Shown here piece by piece: positions 23,258-36,600 of a DNA stretch of 64,000 bases. The notes under the pieces were generated by a model. That model saw only the letters and a program-made list of their open reading frames with translations. It searched no databases and was not told the DNA's origin. The translations under genes were made by a program, and so were the position numbers. Position 1 is the first letter of the stretch. Every line of letters begins with the position of its first letter. Origin of the DNA: Adiantum capillus-veneris (taxonomy: Eukaryota > Streptophyta > Polypodiopsida > Polypodiales > Pteridaceae); contig CM043942.1 in assembly GCA_014529385.2 (NCBI GenBank), positions 109,759,141 through 109,823,140 of the forward strand, written 5' to 3'.

Positions 23258-24106
23258 AGATAATGCCTTGCCAAAATCAGCACCCTCTCTCTCTTGGTCG
23301 ACCCCTCTTGCTTTTTACTCATGCTGGCATCCCATTGGCCCCTACAAAGCTTAGCCAATGACAATTAAGAAGCATAAGTGATAGCCTTGTGACATGTGTC
23401 CCCCTTTTCCCTTTTGTGAGAGCTTTAGGTATTTAAATAATTCAATTAATCTCTCATTGGACCGTTCGTCTTTTGACCAATAAGAATCAAGCAAGCCATT
23501 GGGGTGTTGAATGCTCATTGGACCCCTTGGGAGACTGTCCAATAGTCTTCTAGAGAGCTTAATTCCTATTGGTTCTTTTATCAAGTGTTTTTAAATGAAT
23601 TAAACTAAATTTATTCTAGCCTAATTCTGATTGGTCCGTCTCTATGGCCATCCAATAAGATTTGAATGCACCTTGGGGGCAACTGGGCTAGGGAGATGAC
23701 ATGTGTCCACTATGCCCTTTGTGTAAAGGGAGCTTGCAAGAGTGTGTGTGTTTCTCTCTCATCCCCTACTAAAAAGGCTCGCCCCCTCAAGGATAGGACT
23801 GTGGGAAGACTTTTGAGTCTTCCCACAAGCATCCAATTTACCCTAAGCTTGACCATTGTACATAACCTTTGAATTTTGGAACCTTACCATTTTGGAAGTC
23901 TTAATGGGCTGAACCTTAGGGTCTTTGAAGCCCATTAACGCACATTGCTCTTTTGCATATGCCCCTCCCCTTTGGATCCCTACTGTGACCGGTCTATCAA
24001 CCTAACCAATATTCTAGCTTTTTCTCCCCTGGTACTTTGCCATATTAAATGATCAGTTTAACATGAGAAAAGAATTTAGGAGAATTAGATATTAGTTATT
24101 ATGACA
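22542..24106 (-). repeat. 5' LTR of gypsy copy B
   Basis: About 1565 bp, homologous over its whole length to the LTRs of copy A but visibly more diverged. It carries a (GT)n run near 23230-23258 where copy A has a short CA run. On the minus strand it begins TGTCATAATA at 24106 and ends AATGTTACA at 22542, giving the usual TG...CA ends. The matching 3' LTR would lie beyond the left edge, so target-site duplication and LTR divergence cannot be checked here. Confidence 0.9.
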
Positions 24107-25584
24107 GCTCTTGCCCATGGACACTCGAGTGTATCCTACTCGTGGGGTGGGTCACCCAAGGAGGTTCCTAGCTAGTTTCTACGAGCTCTCTCCGTCGTTC
24201 CCAGCATGTGGCGCATCATTAGGTGGCCATGGTGATACCTACACGTGGCTCTTGCCAATGGTACACGGCCCTTGCCCGACCATTTAACATGGCTAATATT
24301 TGAAAGGGATAAACACCTCCCCCTGTGGGCCCTCGTGTGTCAAAAAAAAAAAGTTCAGGTAACATTTCCCACTAGCTTCTACCATGACGAACAACTACCA
24401 ACCACAATAATCCTAACTGAACCTCTAGGCAATAAATGTGGATACCGTTCCCATTGGCTAGAACTATTGTGACAAACTACAAGTGACCATTGCCAAAACA
24501 ACATGAACAACCCATTCCCTTCTACCCCTAGACTATAGTTTGTTGTATAACTTATTCTCATCAATTGAATAATTATCTCATTCTAGCCAATATGGCCACA
24601 CCTAAAGCTAGGGATCATCTCTAGCCTTTATCATCACTTAAACTCTATACATAGAGAAACAGGATAGTAGGGAATTGCATGCACAAGAAGCTTTGACAAG
24701 TACTAATCACATTAATGCTAATTACATCCTGTTGAGCTCTCCTCACTATAAAATGGAGTGTCGGTGCTCTTGGTGGGACAATGACACACAACAAGCTCAA
24801 AAGACATACGTGGCATAGGCCAAGAGACATGAGAAGAGAAAACTCAAGGAGAAGACAATATGCACCATGAGCTACATGCACAAAGACTTAATGCATGTAC
24901 ATGAGGGATGAATTAAAAGACGACGATAGAAGAAGCTATGAAATGAAGGAGGTAAGAAGAGAGGGATACATAACAGGTCACTTGTGATCTACCACCACTC
25001 CATCGTGGTACCGCCAAGTGAGCTATGGCCATCAACACCATTCATTTTCTAGCTCTCACCAAATTAATCTCATTAGGAATTTGTCACTATATACTTCAGT
25101 AGAACACTAATAGGACTATGATGGGCATCTGATTGGGAAACCATACTACCAAACCTGTTTGTGTTTGAAGTACGATTGGGTTTTTATGGACTTTCCTAAT
25201 GATCAAGAAAACCACTATCTACTTCAAGACTTAGTCATCATTGTCATTGGCATCTCCTATGATAAATGATTGTGTGCCGTTCAACTTCTCCTTCTACTAG
25301 CTTTGTGTGTACAATCCTACAACCCTAGGGTAAGGGAGCAAGTTTAGAGGCGTTTTGTGGAAACCTGATGTTTTTTGGGCGGATTTTGCAAATCTCATCA
25401 TTTTCAATATTTATGCATTGCACGAGATTCCTCCTGAAAAGGTGAATCTATTGATACCAAAATCAATATTTTTTAGGTTTTATTTGAATGCTCCATTTGA
25501 AACAATTCAACTTTTGAGGCATTTTGAAGCATTAGACACTCAAGACCCAATAATGGTACACTCACTTGTAATGTATGCACTCAC
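24107..25584. other. No gene recognised
   Basis: Moderately AT-rich sequence to the right of gypsy copy B. Only short open frames are present, none with recognisable motifs or splice context. The catalytic C-terminal half expected for the alpha-kinase at 25585-26672 is not visible here. A short tandem duplication of the donor region (ACAAGTGAGTG twice) lies at about 25566-25587. Confidence 0.6.
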
Positions 25585-26672
25585 TTGTAATGTATCTGTG
25601 TAGGTTTCCTTGTCATTGACGTATCCTGCATTGTTATTGAACTTCATCCAAAGCCCCTTCAACACCTTCTCCATGTTGTAATACAAGTTGGATTGCACTT
25701 GCAAGGTTGACACAACCGTAAATGCAACCTAATGTTCACCCAAGAATTTGACTCCTTTAATGTATCTATATGGGGTCTTCTGTAATGCAGCCATGTTTAT
25801 CAAGTCCTTTCTTCAATTTTCATGCAAATGGTTTTCAAGAGACAGTAGTATCAAAATAAAAGGAAGCTCATGTATTTGGAGCAACCAGAAGGCAAAACCT
25901 TGAGATGTGTGAACTTGACCACACACACTTAATAATTCTGAAGAAATGGAAATACCTTCCTGGCCTCTCGGATATTACGGATGCAGCGGTCAAACTCCTC
26001 GGCAAATTGAGCAGAGACAGCCTGCACTTCCATTTGCTCTATGTACTTTTCTTTGGTGTGAACCCTCACAGTACCTGCACCAACCCTATCTTTGAATCTC
26101 TTCACCACCATAGTCTTTGTATCATATTCATGGGTCACTATTTGCGCATAGAATGGCCACCGAGAGGCTCCATCATTGCTAAAGGGATGAAGCCCCACAC
26201 AGACCAACTGATTGATCTCCCCAGTCCGAGAAGCCCGAGCACTAGCCTTCAACTGAGCAAGCTCCTTCTTTAAAGCCTCCATCTCATATCTAGTCTTAGA
26301 GGATGTTTCAGGACAGCCGAAGGAAGAAGATAGAGTGGCTTTAGGGGTGAAATCATCTTTCTTCTTAACTCTTGAAAAGCTCTCAGGGTTTTCCTCTGCT
26401 CTGCTGCTAGTGGAGGATGTCGGCATGAGGGTCGAGGACGCCCTAACCTCAATGTTGATGAGCTTCTCTTTCTCAAGATTAGTGATTGAGGAACCCCTTG
26501 CAAGCTGCCTCGTTTCAGTTGCTGTGGTCCTGGAGCTGTCTTCTTCATTAGAGACCTCCGATATGGAAGCCATGGGTGGTCTGAGGCGTGAAGGTCGGAA
26601 TGGTACGCAGGAGCGATTTGCATGCTGCTCCTCACGAGCGAGGGCCTTCGATGAACTCATATTTGAGTTCAT
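25585..26672 (-). pseudogene. Alpha-kinase (MHCK/EF2K family) gene fragment
   Basis: Exon 1, 26672-25956, encodes a Ser/Arg-rich N-terminal tail, a short coiled coil (MEALKKELAQLKA) and the start of an alpha-kinase N-lobe with the candidate ATP-site Lys in MVVKRFK, followed by a helix (A.SAQFAEEFDR). It ends at donor GAAG/GTATTT. Exon 2, about 25807-25585, continues with the family's ..ME.VLKG.W.KFNNNAGYV pattern, close to the K.NNN.G.V motif of MHCK/EF2 kinases, and ends at GTGAGT. An in-frame TAG at 25731-25729 breaks exon 2. The following Zn-binding C-lobe (AFSHF, DLQG) is not found downstream, so the gene is truncated. Alpha-kinases are rare in flowering plants; presence here may reflect lineage or mobile-element cargo. 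Confidence 0.65.
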
Positions 26673-26810
26673 GCCTGGCGCTAAGCTTGAGTCGAAGTTA
26701 GAGCTAATGGCCTAGCTTGATTCATACGCAGGCATTGCGATGGTACATTCTGTGGAAAAAATCAGCTGCGGGCAAAGCAAACCGAGCAACAGGTTATGAA
26801 GGCTTGGGCT

Positions 26811-26812
<2 letters not shown>

Positions 26813-26865
<53 letters not shown>
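26813..26865. repeat. (CT)n(AC)n microsatellite upstream of the alpha-kinase fragment
   Basis: A CT run followed directly by a CA run, about 140 bp upstream of the ATG at 26672. It could lie in the promoter or 5' leader. Confidence 0.85.
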
Positions 26866-26866
<1 letters not shown>

Positions 26867-26989
26867 CTCAGTTGGCATTGGGCAACTTGGGACACACAGA
26901 CAGGCTCTCTGCATTTATCTCTCGAGCTCTCGCCTCTCACGTCTAGCCGCCAGAAGCGCTCAAATTTGAGAACCGCTAGGCGCTGAAAC

Positions 26990-28700
26990 TCGAGAGATCC
27001 TTAATTCTTTATTGTATATCTAGTCCTTCATTACAACTACTATCCTTAAAGAGAGCACAATCATCAAATGATGGCTCAAGGCATTCAGAAGATCATCAGC
27101 AAGCTCACCGTCACTGGCAGGGCCTAAAATTGACACCTGTTTTTCCTCCTGTCAAGGGCTTTTTTTTTTTTTTTTTTGCCATAAAGGGCGTGAGAAGATT
27201 TATATTAGAGACAGAAAATAATTACACGATTCTGATACAAAAAATGGACCACGCCACAAACTTTGTTGGCTAGATGACTTGAGACCTCCTACAAGATACA
27301 AAAAAGTAGTTACAAATTCCGTATAAGACTCATAGTTCCTAAACATCAGTCAAGGACTCTGAAGGGTGAGTCACGAATGTACTTTGAAGTCCCGAGTCCC
27401 CCGTTTCTTTTTACACAAATTGGAAGGACATATAATTAGTTTTCCAATATAAGTTCGTTTAAAGAGTAGCATTTTTTTGGCCTGCCCAAAGGGCTAAGGC
27501 CATAGTGATGTGTTCCCTTTTTCTTAGTGAACAAGTGATAAAATCACAAGGCCTGCAAATAGGATTGAAACTACACTAGCTATGGCCATAAGTCCTCAAA
27601 ATTTCAATCATGCAAAATAGTATGCTCATTTCCAAGCATGGACACATCGATGAAAATTTGAATTGATATGGGGTCTCTATGCACCAAGAAGGCTTGACTT
27701 TAAATGGAATCCACACCCATCATATTTGATGGGACGTGAATCATGTGATCAAACCAAAGAGTTGGAGTTTTGGACTTTGGATCTTCCCTTCCCTTATGGT
27801 AACACTACTATCGGTAGACTTGGGGCCTCTTTGGCGACTTTATCCTCTTCTCTCCTTGCTACCTTATCTTTGTGCTTTGCATACCTTCCTAGCTATCATG
27901 ATGGCCCAATCTACCAATGAATAGGAAACCCAAAGAGATTCAAACCCTCCATACATCTAGCAACCTCTTGCATGCATGTGTATGTGCAATCTTCTACATT
28001 GTGCAAGTGCGAAGTGTATGCATATAGGGAGGTGTAGAGACCCAAAACCTTGAGAATCTAGCTGCTATGAAGCAACAAATTTTTTCCTCTTCCCTTTCTC
28101 TCTTTCATTGCTCGCTAGAACGATGCTCTCACCCCACACAATTTCTCTCTAAAACACTCTCGAGTCTTCTTGTGTCGATTTGGGCTCTAGACCCTAATTG
28201 ACCTCATAATCATACACCCCCACCATAGATGCATAGTCTAGAGAGGGAAGAAGAAGCTTCAAGTTCTAAACACACAATAATCTATCTACCCAATAATCTT
28301 TATCCCCCACACAAACATGGTAGACACAAACGTTACTCATGCTCTCAAACCACCTATACAAACCTTTGTATCCAAAAGAAGAGTGTGCACCTTCCACCTA
28401 CAACCAAATATACAATGATTTTATAGAATTCTCTGGAAAATGAACATGGACAGTACATGCTACCTACTGGTCCACTCCCTAAGCATGAAATGACAAGGGA
28501 TCAATGCACTAGTTTATCCATTGCACCTTCATAGCTAACGTGAACTTGGACACCAACACGTCTACCATTAAAAATTCATGACCATGGTAGAAAAATGGCG
28601 GGGTGAATTTAAGCAGTTGCATCTATATGGGCCACCATCAGCTTCGACAACCAAGAGAAATCTATTCATATCTATTCGCACCATTTAGCCAATACTTGCA
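26990..28700. other. No gene recognised; poly-T and degenerate sequence
   Basis: Contains a T20-type run at 27160-27178, which read on the minus strand could be the poly-A tail of an old retroposon, and a repeat motif at 27536-27560 shared with 31079-31117. Open frames are short and lack recognisable motifs. Confidence 0.55.
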
Positions 28701-28708
28701 CTTCTTGT

Positions 28709-29520
28709 TTACATTGCCTCGAGGTGGTGATGCTGGGGAAGCAGGTAATTGAAGACATCCAAAACAACAGATAAATCATTGATGTTATGATCTGGACCAA
28801 TAAACAGGTAGTCAAATGCCCAAGGCTCGTCAGCAGAAGCTGGGCATGTTAGCTTCCCAAGGGCTCGAGACGCACCAAGGCCAGAATGTGTCAGAGGGGA
28901 AGGCATTTGTGGACCCAATGCCACACTCTCCTCCTGAGAAGGGCTGAGCTCATGATCCTCTAGGAAGTCTAGCTCTGCAAAGCAAGAGTGCTCTTCATGA
29001 AGGCCAAAGCCCGGTATGTTGCTTTCCTAGAGGAGAACCAAAAGGCAAACACGAGTAAAGCTCAGTAATTAAATCAACAAAAGGCAAACATGAGCAAAGA
29101 TCAATAATCAAATCAACAAAAGACTCACAAATCTGCAGTATTTTAGAAGATAGTGCTTGCACAACTATGGAGACACAAATAATGATAAATAAATAAATGT
29201 TGATTCCTTTGTTAGGAACATCCCAAAACAAACTTGTTGTTCCCTTTGTGACATGTGACATACATTTACTGGCAGCTTGCTAATCGACTCAAAAGACTAA
29301 CGGACTTCAAGCAGCAATGCAGTGCTACCTTGGGAGGCGACAAAGTTCCGCCACTATTACATAATCTAGCACCAACCAGATCAGAGAGTAGCTCGTCAAG
29401 CCTCCATCCAAAGGCATCAGAGTTAAGATAATCAGGATGCTGCCATCCTCAACCGAAGAGGAGGCATCCACATCCATCATCACACTATCATTGTGACTGT
29501 TGTTGTCATTATTGCTGTCT
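28709..29520 (-). pseudogene. Coding remnant of an unrecognised gene
   Basis: Two exon-like pieces on the minus strand. About 29520-29316 has an Asn/Asp/Ser-rich start, then RLDELLSDLVGARLC and a donor AAG/GTAGCA. About 29026-28709 starts after acceptor CTCTAG and ends at a TGA after HHHLEAM. The two join in frame. A frameshift or stop near 29450 separates the acidic start from the rest. No domain is recognised; the composition (acidic, Ser/Pro-rich) would fit a regulatory protein. It is the only coding-like stretch between the alpha-kinase fragment and copia-1. Confidence 0.4.
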
Positions 29521-30578
29521 GCTACGACTGCTGTTTGGATTCTTGCTGTTGGTCTCTAATTCCCACCTCTAATGCTACCCACCTCTAGTTTATGAGTCTT
29601 ATGCTGCCCTTTGTCCATCAGCAAAATTTGTGAGCAATAGCAATGAACTGATATCAATTTGCTCAAACTAGTGGATTGTTTAGGCGTTCAACTCCAGAAA
29701 GAATATGCGAGATCATAATTGTTAGGAAAACAATCTATGAATACACATCCACTCTCATGTCGATACCCACATTCAGCAAGCCAGCACAAAAAAAACAGAA
29801 ATCTCTTATGTGCCCCATAGCAATCTCATGCAAATGTGAAGCTGGAACGAAGCATATAAGTCGGCTCAAGGAGAGTTGGTGGCCGAACGTCGTGCCCTTG
29901 TTAGCCACCGAAGCACGCTCATAATAAGGGGGAAGCTTCACAAACACGGTCAAATCATACATACGAGCTACAAAGTAGTTCAAGCAAGAGGAGGTAGCTC
30001 ATGTAGCTACCATGCACGAGCTGTACGAGGCTTGAGGGCGAGTTGCAGGGTATTCAACATATACCCTGTAGAGACCAAAACAATAGCAATAGACCATACA
30101 TCGGCTGATCAGGGAGCCACCCTCGATAGGAGAATACCATATTGCCGTAAAGGAAAGGGGCGGGGCCCATAGTTCCCATCACCCACGGGGTCCTCCAAGG
30201 TGCCCCCACAATAGATCTGTCGTCACCATATACAACCAAGCCTCAGAGAACCAAGAGCAAAGAAGCGAAGCAAACGACCCTCGAAGCTCAGGCTGTTGTG
30301 GGTGAGCCAAGCACCCTCATAATAATGGAGAGATCCTTGAACGCCACAGGAACAGAGGGCTCTACCATTGCCCCCTTCCCCTTCAAAGACTCCGCCATGT
30401 GCGTCGAACATTGTCCCAAATTGGGGCCAAGGAGGGGCGGACTCCACCTTAGCCAAAAATACCAGAAAGGGCATGGGTGGGCCGTCCCCAAGGACACCCG
30501 CTTCGAGAGGGAGAATTTGCCATGCAGCGTGACACCACCAACTCACAAGCCACTCTCCGCCCCGCCACAGCCTTGGTC

Positions 30579-30800
30579 TCTGCTGCTATACGGCTCCTGC
30601 AAGCTCAAGCCGTCGAGGCGTCGCCCCCAAATATATGCATTGCACACCCTTAACCGCCCTCGCCACTCATCAATATCTATTGTTGAACACACAGTCTGCT
30701 GCTAGGCGGCTCCTAGAAGCTCAAGCCGGCGCGGCGTCACCCCCAAATATATGCACCGCACAGGTGCACACCCTTAACCCATCAATATCTAATTCTGTCG
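30579..30800. repeat. Imperfect tandem duplication, period about 116 bp
   Basis: TCTGCTGCTA starts at 30579 and again at 30695. Both copies contain GGCTCCT..AAGCTCAAGCCG and CCCCCAAATATATGCA and end with CATCAATATCTA. Confidence 0.8.
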
Positions 30801-31078
30801 AATCTCAAGCTTTACCATAGTTAGTGCCTTCAAAGTTCACACTACAATGAATACCCACTATCCCATCTGCCAAATTTCAAGAAGACAAAATATGAATTTA
30901 AAAATACACACTAGTCATCTAAATGAGTGCCCACTATCTTATTTTGACCAATCAACATTTTTGACTTATAAAAAAATGCTTGAAAATACAACTTTAATTT
31001 TTTTCTATTTTAGTCAGCAAAAAGAGAATGCATCGCTATAGCCTTGCCCTTTGGGCAGGCCAAAAATGTCACATGTAT

Positions 31079-31117
31079 TTTAACAAGTAGAAAAAAAGTG
31101 ATAAAATCACGAGGCCT
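31079..31117 (+). repeat. Dispersed motif, also at 41094-41131 (inverted) and partly at 27536-27560
   Basis: AAAAAAAGTGATAAAATCAC followed by GAGGCC is shared by 31079-31117 and the reverse complement of 41094-41131. AAGTGATAAAATCAC with AAGGCC occurs at 27536-27560. Near two of the copies lies a CCTGCCCAAAGGGC-type palindrome. Probably part of an old repeat family. Confidence 0.6.
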
Positions 31118-31138
31118 ATCCATAAGCATTTCTATATG

Positions 31139-31182
<44 letters not shown>

Positions 31183-32239
31183 TGTTCCTACGACACCAAA
31201 TGCAAGCCCACCCTCAAACAAAACGTGAAACATCAACCACTCTCTCACAAGCTCTCCAATCGCTTGTGCCTGTAAAGTAACCTATAATAGTAATTAATAA
31301 GTCCTGCTCCAAACTAACAAGACACTTTCATTCTTTGACCACGACTTGGTACTTCGTCCATACGAAGGTGGCCACCACTGTCAAGCAGATCAATTAAAGC
31401 AAGCTGAAATTGACTCCATGCATTTCTTTTGAACTCTACAAAGTAGACCATTGAAAAACAATCAGTGACGCAACCAAATCTTGCCCAATCACGTGGGTAT
31501 TGTGTGTGTATGTGAGACCCATTACTCCCTAATTTATGACCGTAGGGCAGGGGCGCTAGAGGCGAGAGCATTGGTACAGGGTTTGCTATATAGGATCGGG
31601 AGCATCAGCGCAACACGTTGGTAGAATTCGCAGGCAGCTCTGACCGAGGCCCAAGCCCCTACCTAGAAATGAAGACTACGAGACTCGAGAGAATATAACC
31701 AGTTGGAAGTCGATGGCAGACTCAGAAAATGTTGAGCATGCAGTAAATAGTTAGGGAGGTGGTCACGACCGCAGATAACCAGGCGTTGAAAAAGCCCACC
31801 GAACCTCTGAGAGAAGCCCTAAGAAAGTAAAGCATGGCAATTTTTGCCTTTGAGAGTCCCGTCAGACTTTGAATGCACACATAGCTCGACGCTCCGAACA
31901 AGACAGAGCATGCCACATGTGGTAAAGCATGGCCGTTTTTGCCTTTGAGCAGTCGCCTCGCATCACACATTCAATGCGTCCACAACAGCATGCTCCGGGA
32001 CACAACACGACAAAAATGACACACCACGCTAGATATGAGAAGCTCAGGGTAGACTTTATGGTGCATGCCTTCACAAAATTGAGGTCGCCTTCATCAACGT
32101 GATGCAGAGAGCGTAACCTTCGCCAACTTGGCCCTGCCTCCCTCCTCCGCCTCCCTCTAGCAGAGCACTTTCCCGCACAGGTGGCTACGCCATTGTATAT
32201 GTGAGAGAGACACAGAGAGAGAAGGCCGAGCTCAGACAT

Positions 32240-32283
<44 letters not shown>

Positions 32284-32533
32284 TCAGTCCAGTGCCAAGC
32301 CTTACTCCCGCTGCTTCCCCAAGCCTTGCCGCCTTGGCGCCTCTAATGCTTTCCCTTGCCGCCCACACGGGGCTCACGACTCCCTTCCGCGCCTCGTGAT
32401 GAGATTCATACCTGCAGCAAGCAACCATAGCTCATAGGGAATAGCTTTGAGAGCGCATGACGCGTGCAGCTTATAAGAGGCAGCAACCTTGGTCGAGAGG
32501 AACAAGACCAAGCTCTTAGCGTCTGTAGGCCTC

Positions 32534-32608
<75 letters not shown>

Positions 32609-32796
32609 CTATGTCGGTGCCTTCTTTGCTTGCCCCTTGAGCGCGCTCGAGAGGGATGGAGAAGAAGTGTGTGACAGGCAGGAGGAGGTCGGCGTGCATA
32701 GGCTGGTGGAAGGCGGAAGAGAGGGACAGGCAGCAGCCAACGAGGGAGAAAGAGAGAGGGACAGGGTTGCCGCCAATCCCACTTCACAAAAATAGG

Positions 32797-32840
<44 letters not shown>
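31139..32840. other. Microsatellite-rich stretch without a recognised gene
   Basis: GA/CT tracts at 31141-31179, 32240-32278, 32537-32607 and 32795-32838, separated by GC-richer sequence. Long open frames here mostly translate the repeats (Arg-Glu or Leu-Ser runs) and are not credible genes. Confidence 0.7.
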
Positions 32841-32844
<4 letters not shown>

Positions 32845-32892
32845 TTGCCTGCGGAGCGGGTGCCTAGCAAGCTTGCCCTGCAATGCAAAACA

Positions 32893-32977
32893 TGTTAAGA
32901 AATAAGACGTAGCTAAATAGATATTTGAGTAGATTACTTAATGGAGAGAGATAGATTTCACACACAAGAGATTATAG

Positions 32978-33016
<39 letters not shown>

Positions 33017-33684
33017 CACGATATACGTGGTTCATCCAATGTGGGCTACGTCCACGGGAAAGCAGCCACTCAATGGCTTTAGCACTTCAAAAGAAGAAGT
33101 AGTTTACAAAGGGATTAAACCCTTAATAGAGCTCCCGCCTTGCTTCACTCTCACCACCTCACACTCACCTTGTTGCATCAACTTCACACTATGAAATGTG
33201 TGTAGAAATGGCCTCCTTTTATAGGCCAAAAGGGCTGCCCTCTCTTATGAGAGGTAGCCATGTGTAGCCGCCCTTGTGCGAATAAGTCCAAATCGGACCC
33301 TCCAATCCGCCCATGTGTGGCCGCCCTTGAGAAGACAAGTCCGCTTATGAATTCAACCACCAGCCTTTGAATTCGGCCACCGGCCACCGGCCATTGACTA
33401 CCGGCCACCAGCCAACCGACCGGTTGTTTTCCGACCACTTTCCGGCCGCCGTCCGGCCATAATATTCCAACAAAAAGGAATATTCCAACGAGGGAAAAAA
33501 AAGTCTCGAGGGTCTCCGCCCCCGAGGCCCCTAAAGTTGCCCCTGATTCTTGTCCATGAAAATTTTGGTTTCCGGTGAGTGATTTTCCTTCACGCACGAT
33601 GGCTTCTCCTCATAATGGGGGCCCTACAAATGTGCGCTTTTACCACAGAAAATTACAAGGGTAAATCAGGCTCCATACTTAACA
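32893..33684 (-). repeat. 3' LTR of copia-1
   Basis: 792 bp. Contains a (GA)n tract at 32977-33012 and one short unit of the CCACCGGCCA-type minisatellite near 33356-33420. Confidence 0.93.
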
Positions 33685-36600
33685 ATCTCCCACTTGGAGA
33701 CTGATCTCCAAACCAAACCTATGATGACTGCTTTCCATTCTGGCTTCGTATCCTTGAATGCTGATTGAAGATGAGCAAAAGCTCAACTTCTCCTTGTTGA
33801 CCACCTTTGTAAACATGTCTGCAGGATTTTCACTTGTATGCACCTTTCCTAGCTTTAACTGTCCCTCTTCCAAAAGAGTGTGTATGAAGTGATATCTCAC
33901 CTCAATGTGCTTTGTCCTTGAATGAAAGGCTGAGTTCTTCGCAAGATGGATAGCGCTTTGGCTATCACTGTACAAGACACAATTGTCTTGTTTGAATCCA
34001 AGCTCTTCTAAGAATCTGTGAAGCCACAGAATTTCTTTGCTTGCCTCCGTCATTGCTACATACTCTGCTTCCGTGGTAAAAAGTGAAACCACTTTCTGCA
34101 GCTTTGAAGCCCACGTTACTACTGTGCCTCCAACCATGAGCACATAGCCAGTAGTGCTCCTTCGAGTATCTTTGTCACTTGGCATATCTGCATCAGCATA
34201 CCCTTCTAGAAAAATATCAGTTCCTCCAAAATACAAAGCATTTGTTGTTGTCCCTTTTAGATACCTAAGTATCCACTTCACAGCTTACCAATGCTCTTTA
34301 CCTAGGTTGTCCATGAACCTGCTCACAACTCCCACTGCATGTGCAATGTCTGGCCTTGTCCGGACCATAGCATACATTAGAGAACCTACCGCTGCAGCAT
34401 ATGGAACTTTAGACATATAGGCTATCTCCTCTTGTGTCTTTGGACACATATCCTTCGTTAGTTTAAAATGACCAGCCAAAGGTGTAGAAACTGGTTTTGC
34501 ATTTTGCATTGCAAACCTTTATAGTACCTTCTTGATGTAATCTTCTTGAGATAGCTTTATTGTCTTCTTCGTCCCGTCCCTTGATATTTTCATACCAAGT
34601 ATCCTCTTTGCAGCACCTAAATCTTTCATTGAAAAAGATTTAGACAGCTCCTCTTTTAGGTCTTTGATGTCCTGCATGTTAGCACTTGCAATCAGCATGT
34701 CATCAACATACAACATTAGGATGATGAACTTCCCATCTCCCAAATTCTTCGTGTAGACGCAGTGATCAGAGTTGCATCTTGTGAATCCATGATCCAACAT
34801 CCATCGATCAAACTTCTAGTACCATTGTCTTGATGCTTTCTTTAAACCATACAAGCTCTTCTTTAATCTGCAAACCATTTTCTCCTTACCTTTTACTTCA
34901 TACCCCTTTAGTTGAAGCATGTAGATTTCCTTCTCTAAGTCACCGTGAGGGAATGCCGTATTTACATCCATTTGCTCGAGATTTAAATTATGAGCAACCA
35001 CAAGGCTTAAGACAAGCCTAATTGAGTTCATTTTTACAACAGGAGAAAATATTTCATTGAAGTCAATACCTTTCTTTTGAGAAAACCCTTTTACCACAAG
35101 CCTAAACTTGTACCTTTTCTTCCCACCTTCTTCTTCCTTCAACTTGTACACCCATTTGTTTTGAAGTGCCCGCTTACCTTTAGGCAACTCAACCAACTCC
35201 CATGTTTGGTTGCGATGTAGTGAGTCCATCTCCACTTGTATGCTCTTCGTCCATTCTTCTTTGGATTCATGTTGCATAGCTTCTTCGTATGATTCCGGCT
35301 CTCCAGAATCTGAGATCAAGAGATGGTTGAAGGAAGGAACAAACATTTCTGGAGGTCTACTTGCTCTTGTAGATCTTCGGGGAATAGGTTGAGTCTTCTC
35401 ATTTGGTTGACGTTGTTACACATTGTCAACGTTTGCAGTCCTTGAGTCTTCACCGTCCTCAAGCTCCATGTACTCATCACCTGTTTCTTTTGTTTGTTTT
35501 CTTTCCAAGTAATCTTTGTACATATTTTGTTTGTTAAAAATTACATCCCTACTCCTTAAGATTTTACCATCTTCAGGATTCCATAGGCGATACACAAAGT
35601 CACCTTCTCCATAGCCAATGAAGAAACACTTTTTGGACTTTGCATCTAGCTTTGATTTTAGGCTTCTATCTATGTGCATGAAAGCCGCACACCCAAACAC
35701 TTTGAGAAATGCATAATTCACCGGTTTACCTGTCCATGCCTCTTCTGGAACTCCCCCATCCAATGCCGTTGAAGGTGCCTGGTTTATTAAGTACACAGAC
35801 GTACTTACAGCTTCTGCCCAAAGCTCAAGCGGTAGGCCTGCATGTAGCCGCATCCGTCGTGCTCGCTCCATGATTGTTCTGTTCATCCTTTCCAAAATCC
35901 CATTTTGTTGAGGTATCCTTGGGGTTGTCCTTTGCCTCCGAATGCCATTGCTAGCACAAAAGTTTTCAAAAGCTTGGCTGTAATATTCACCTCCATTGTC
36001 GGATCTGAGGCATTTAACCTTGGTACCTGTTTCATTCTCAACAAAGGCTTTCCACCTTTGAAATATGGAAAATACATCAGATTTATTCTTCATGACATAA
36101 ACCCATGTTTTTCTAGTCGCATCGTCTATGAATGTTACATAGTACAATGAGCCACCAAGTGATGGTGTACTTGCAGGACCCCAAACATCAGAATGAACCA
36201 ACTCAAGTTTTTTATTTTTTCTTTCATTTCCTGAATTTTGAAATTTTACCCTTTTTTATGTTTACCATAAACACAATCTTTACAGAACTCTAAGTCCACT
36301 TCTTTCAAACCTGGTAGAAGCTTCTTTGTTTGAAGGATTTGCATTCCTTTGGCACTCATATGCCCAAGTCGATAGTGCCACACCGCACTGTCAACTTCTG
36401 TAGTTGTTGCACATGCTGAAGGTTGCGAGCTAACAATACACAAGTAAAGTGTACCGACCTTTTCTCCCTTGGCAACCACCAAAGATCCCTTTGAGATCTT
36501 CCACCGTTTGTTTCCGAATGCAATGTTATAACCTTCATCGTCCAATTGTCCTGTAGAGATCAAATTTTTGCGAAGAGAAGGAACATGCTTAACATCTTTA

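Noticed and set aside
26335-26715. Plus-strand frame opposite the alpha-kinase fragment
   Set aside because: Antisense shadow; the minus strand carries the family motifs and splice sites.
30054-30820. Several overlapping 60-135-residue frames on both strands
   Set aside because: GC-richer stretch with chance frames; no motif, splice context or homologue in the window.
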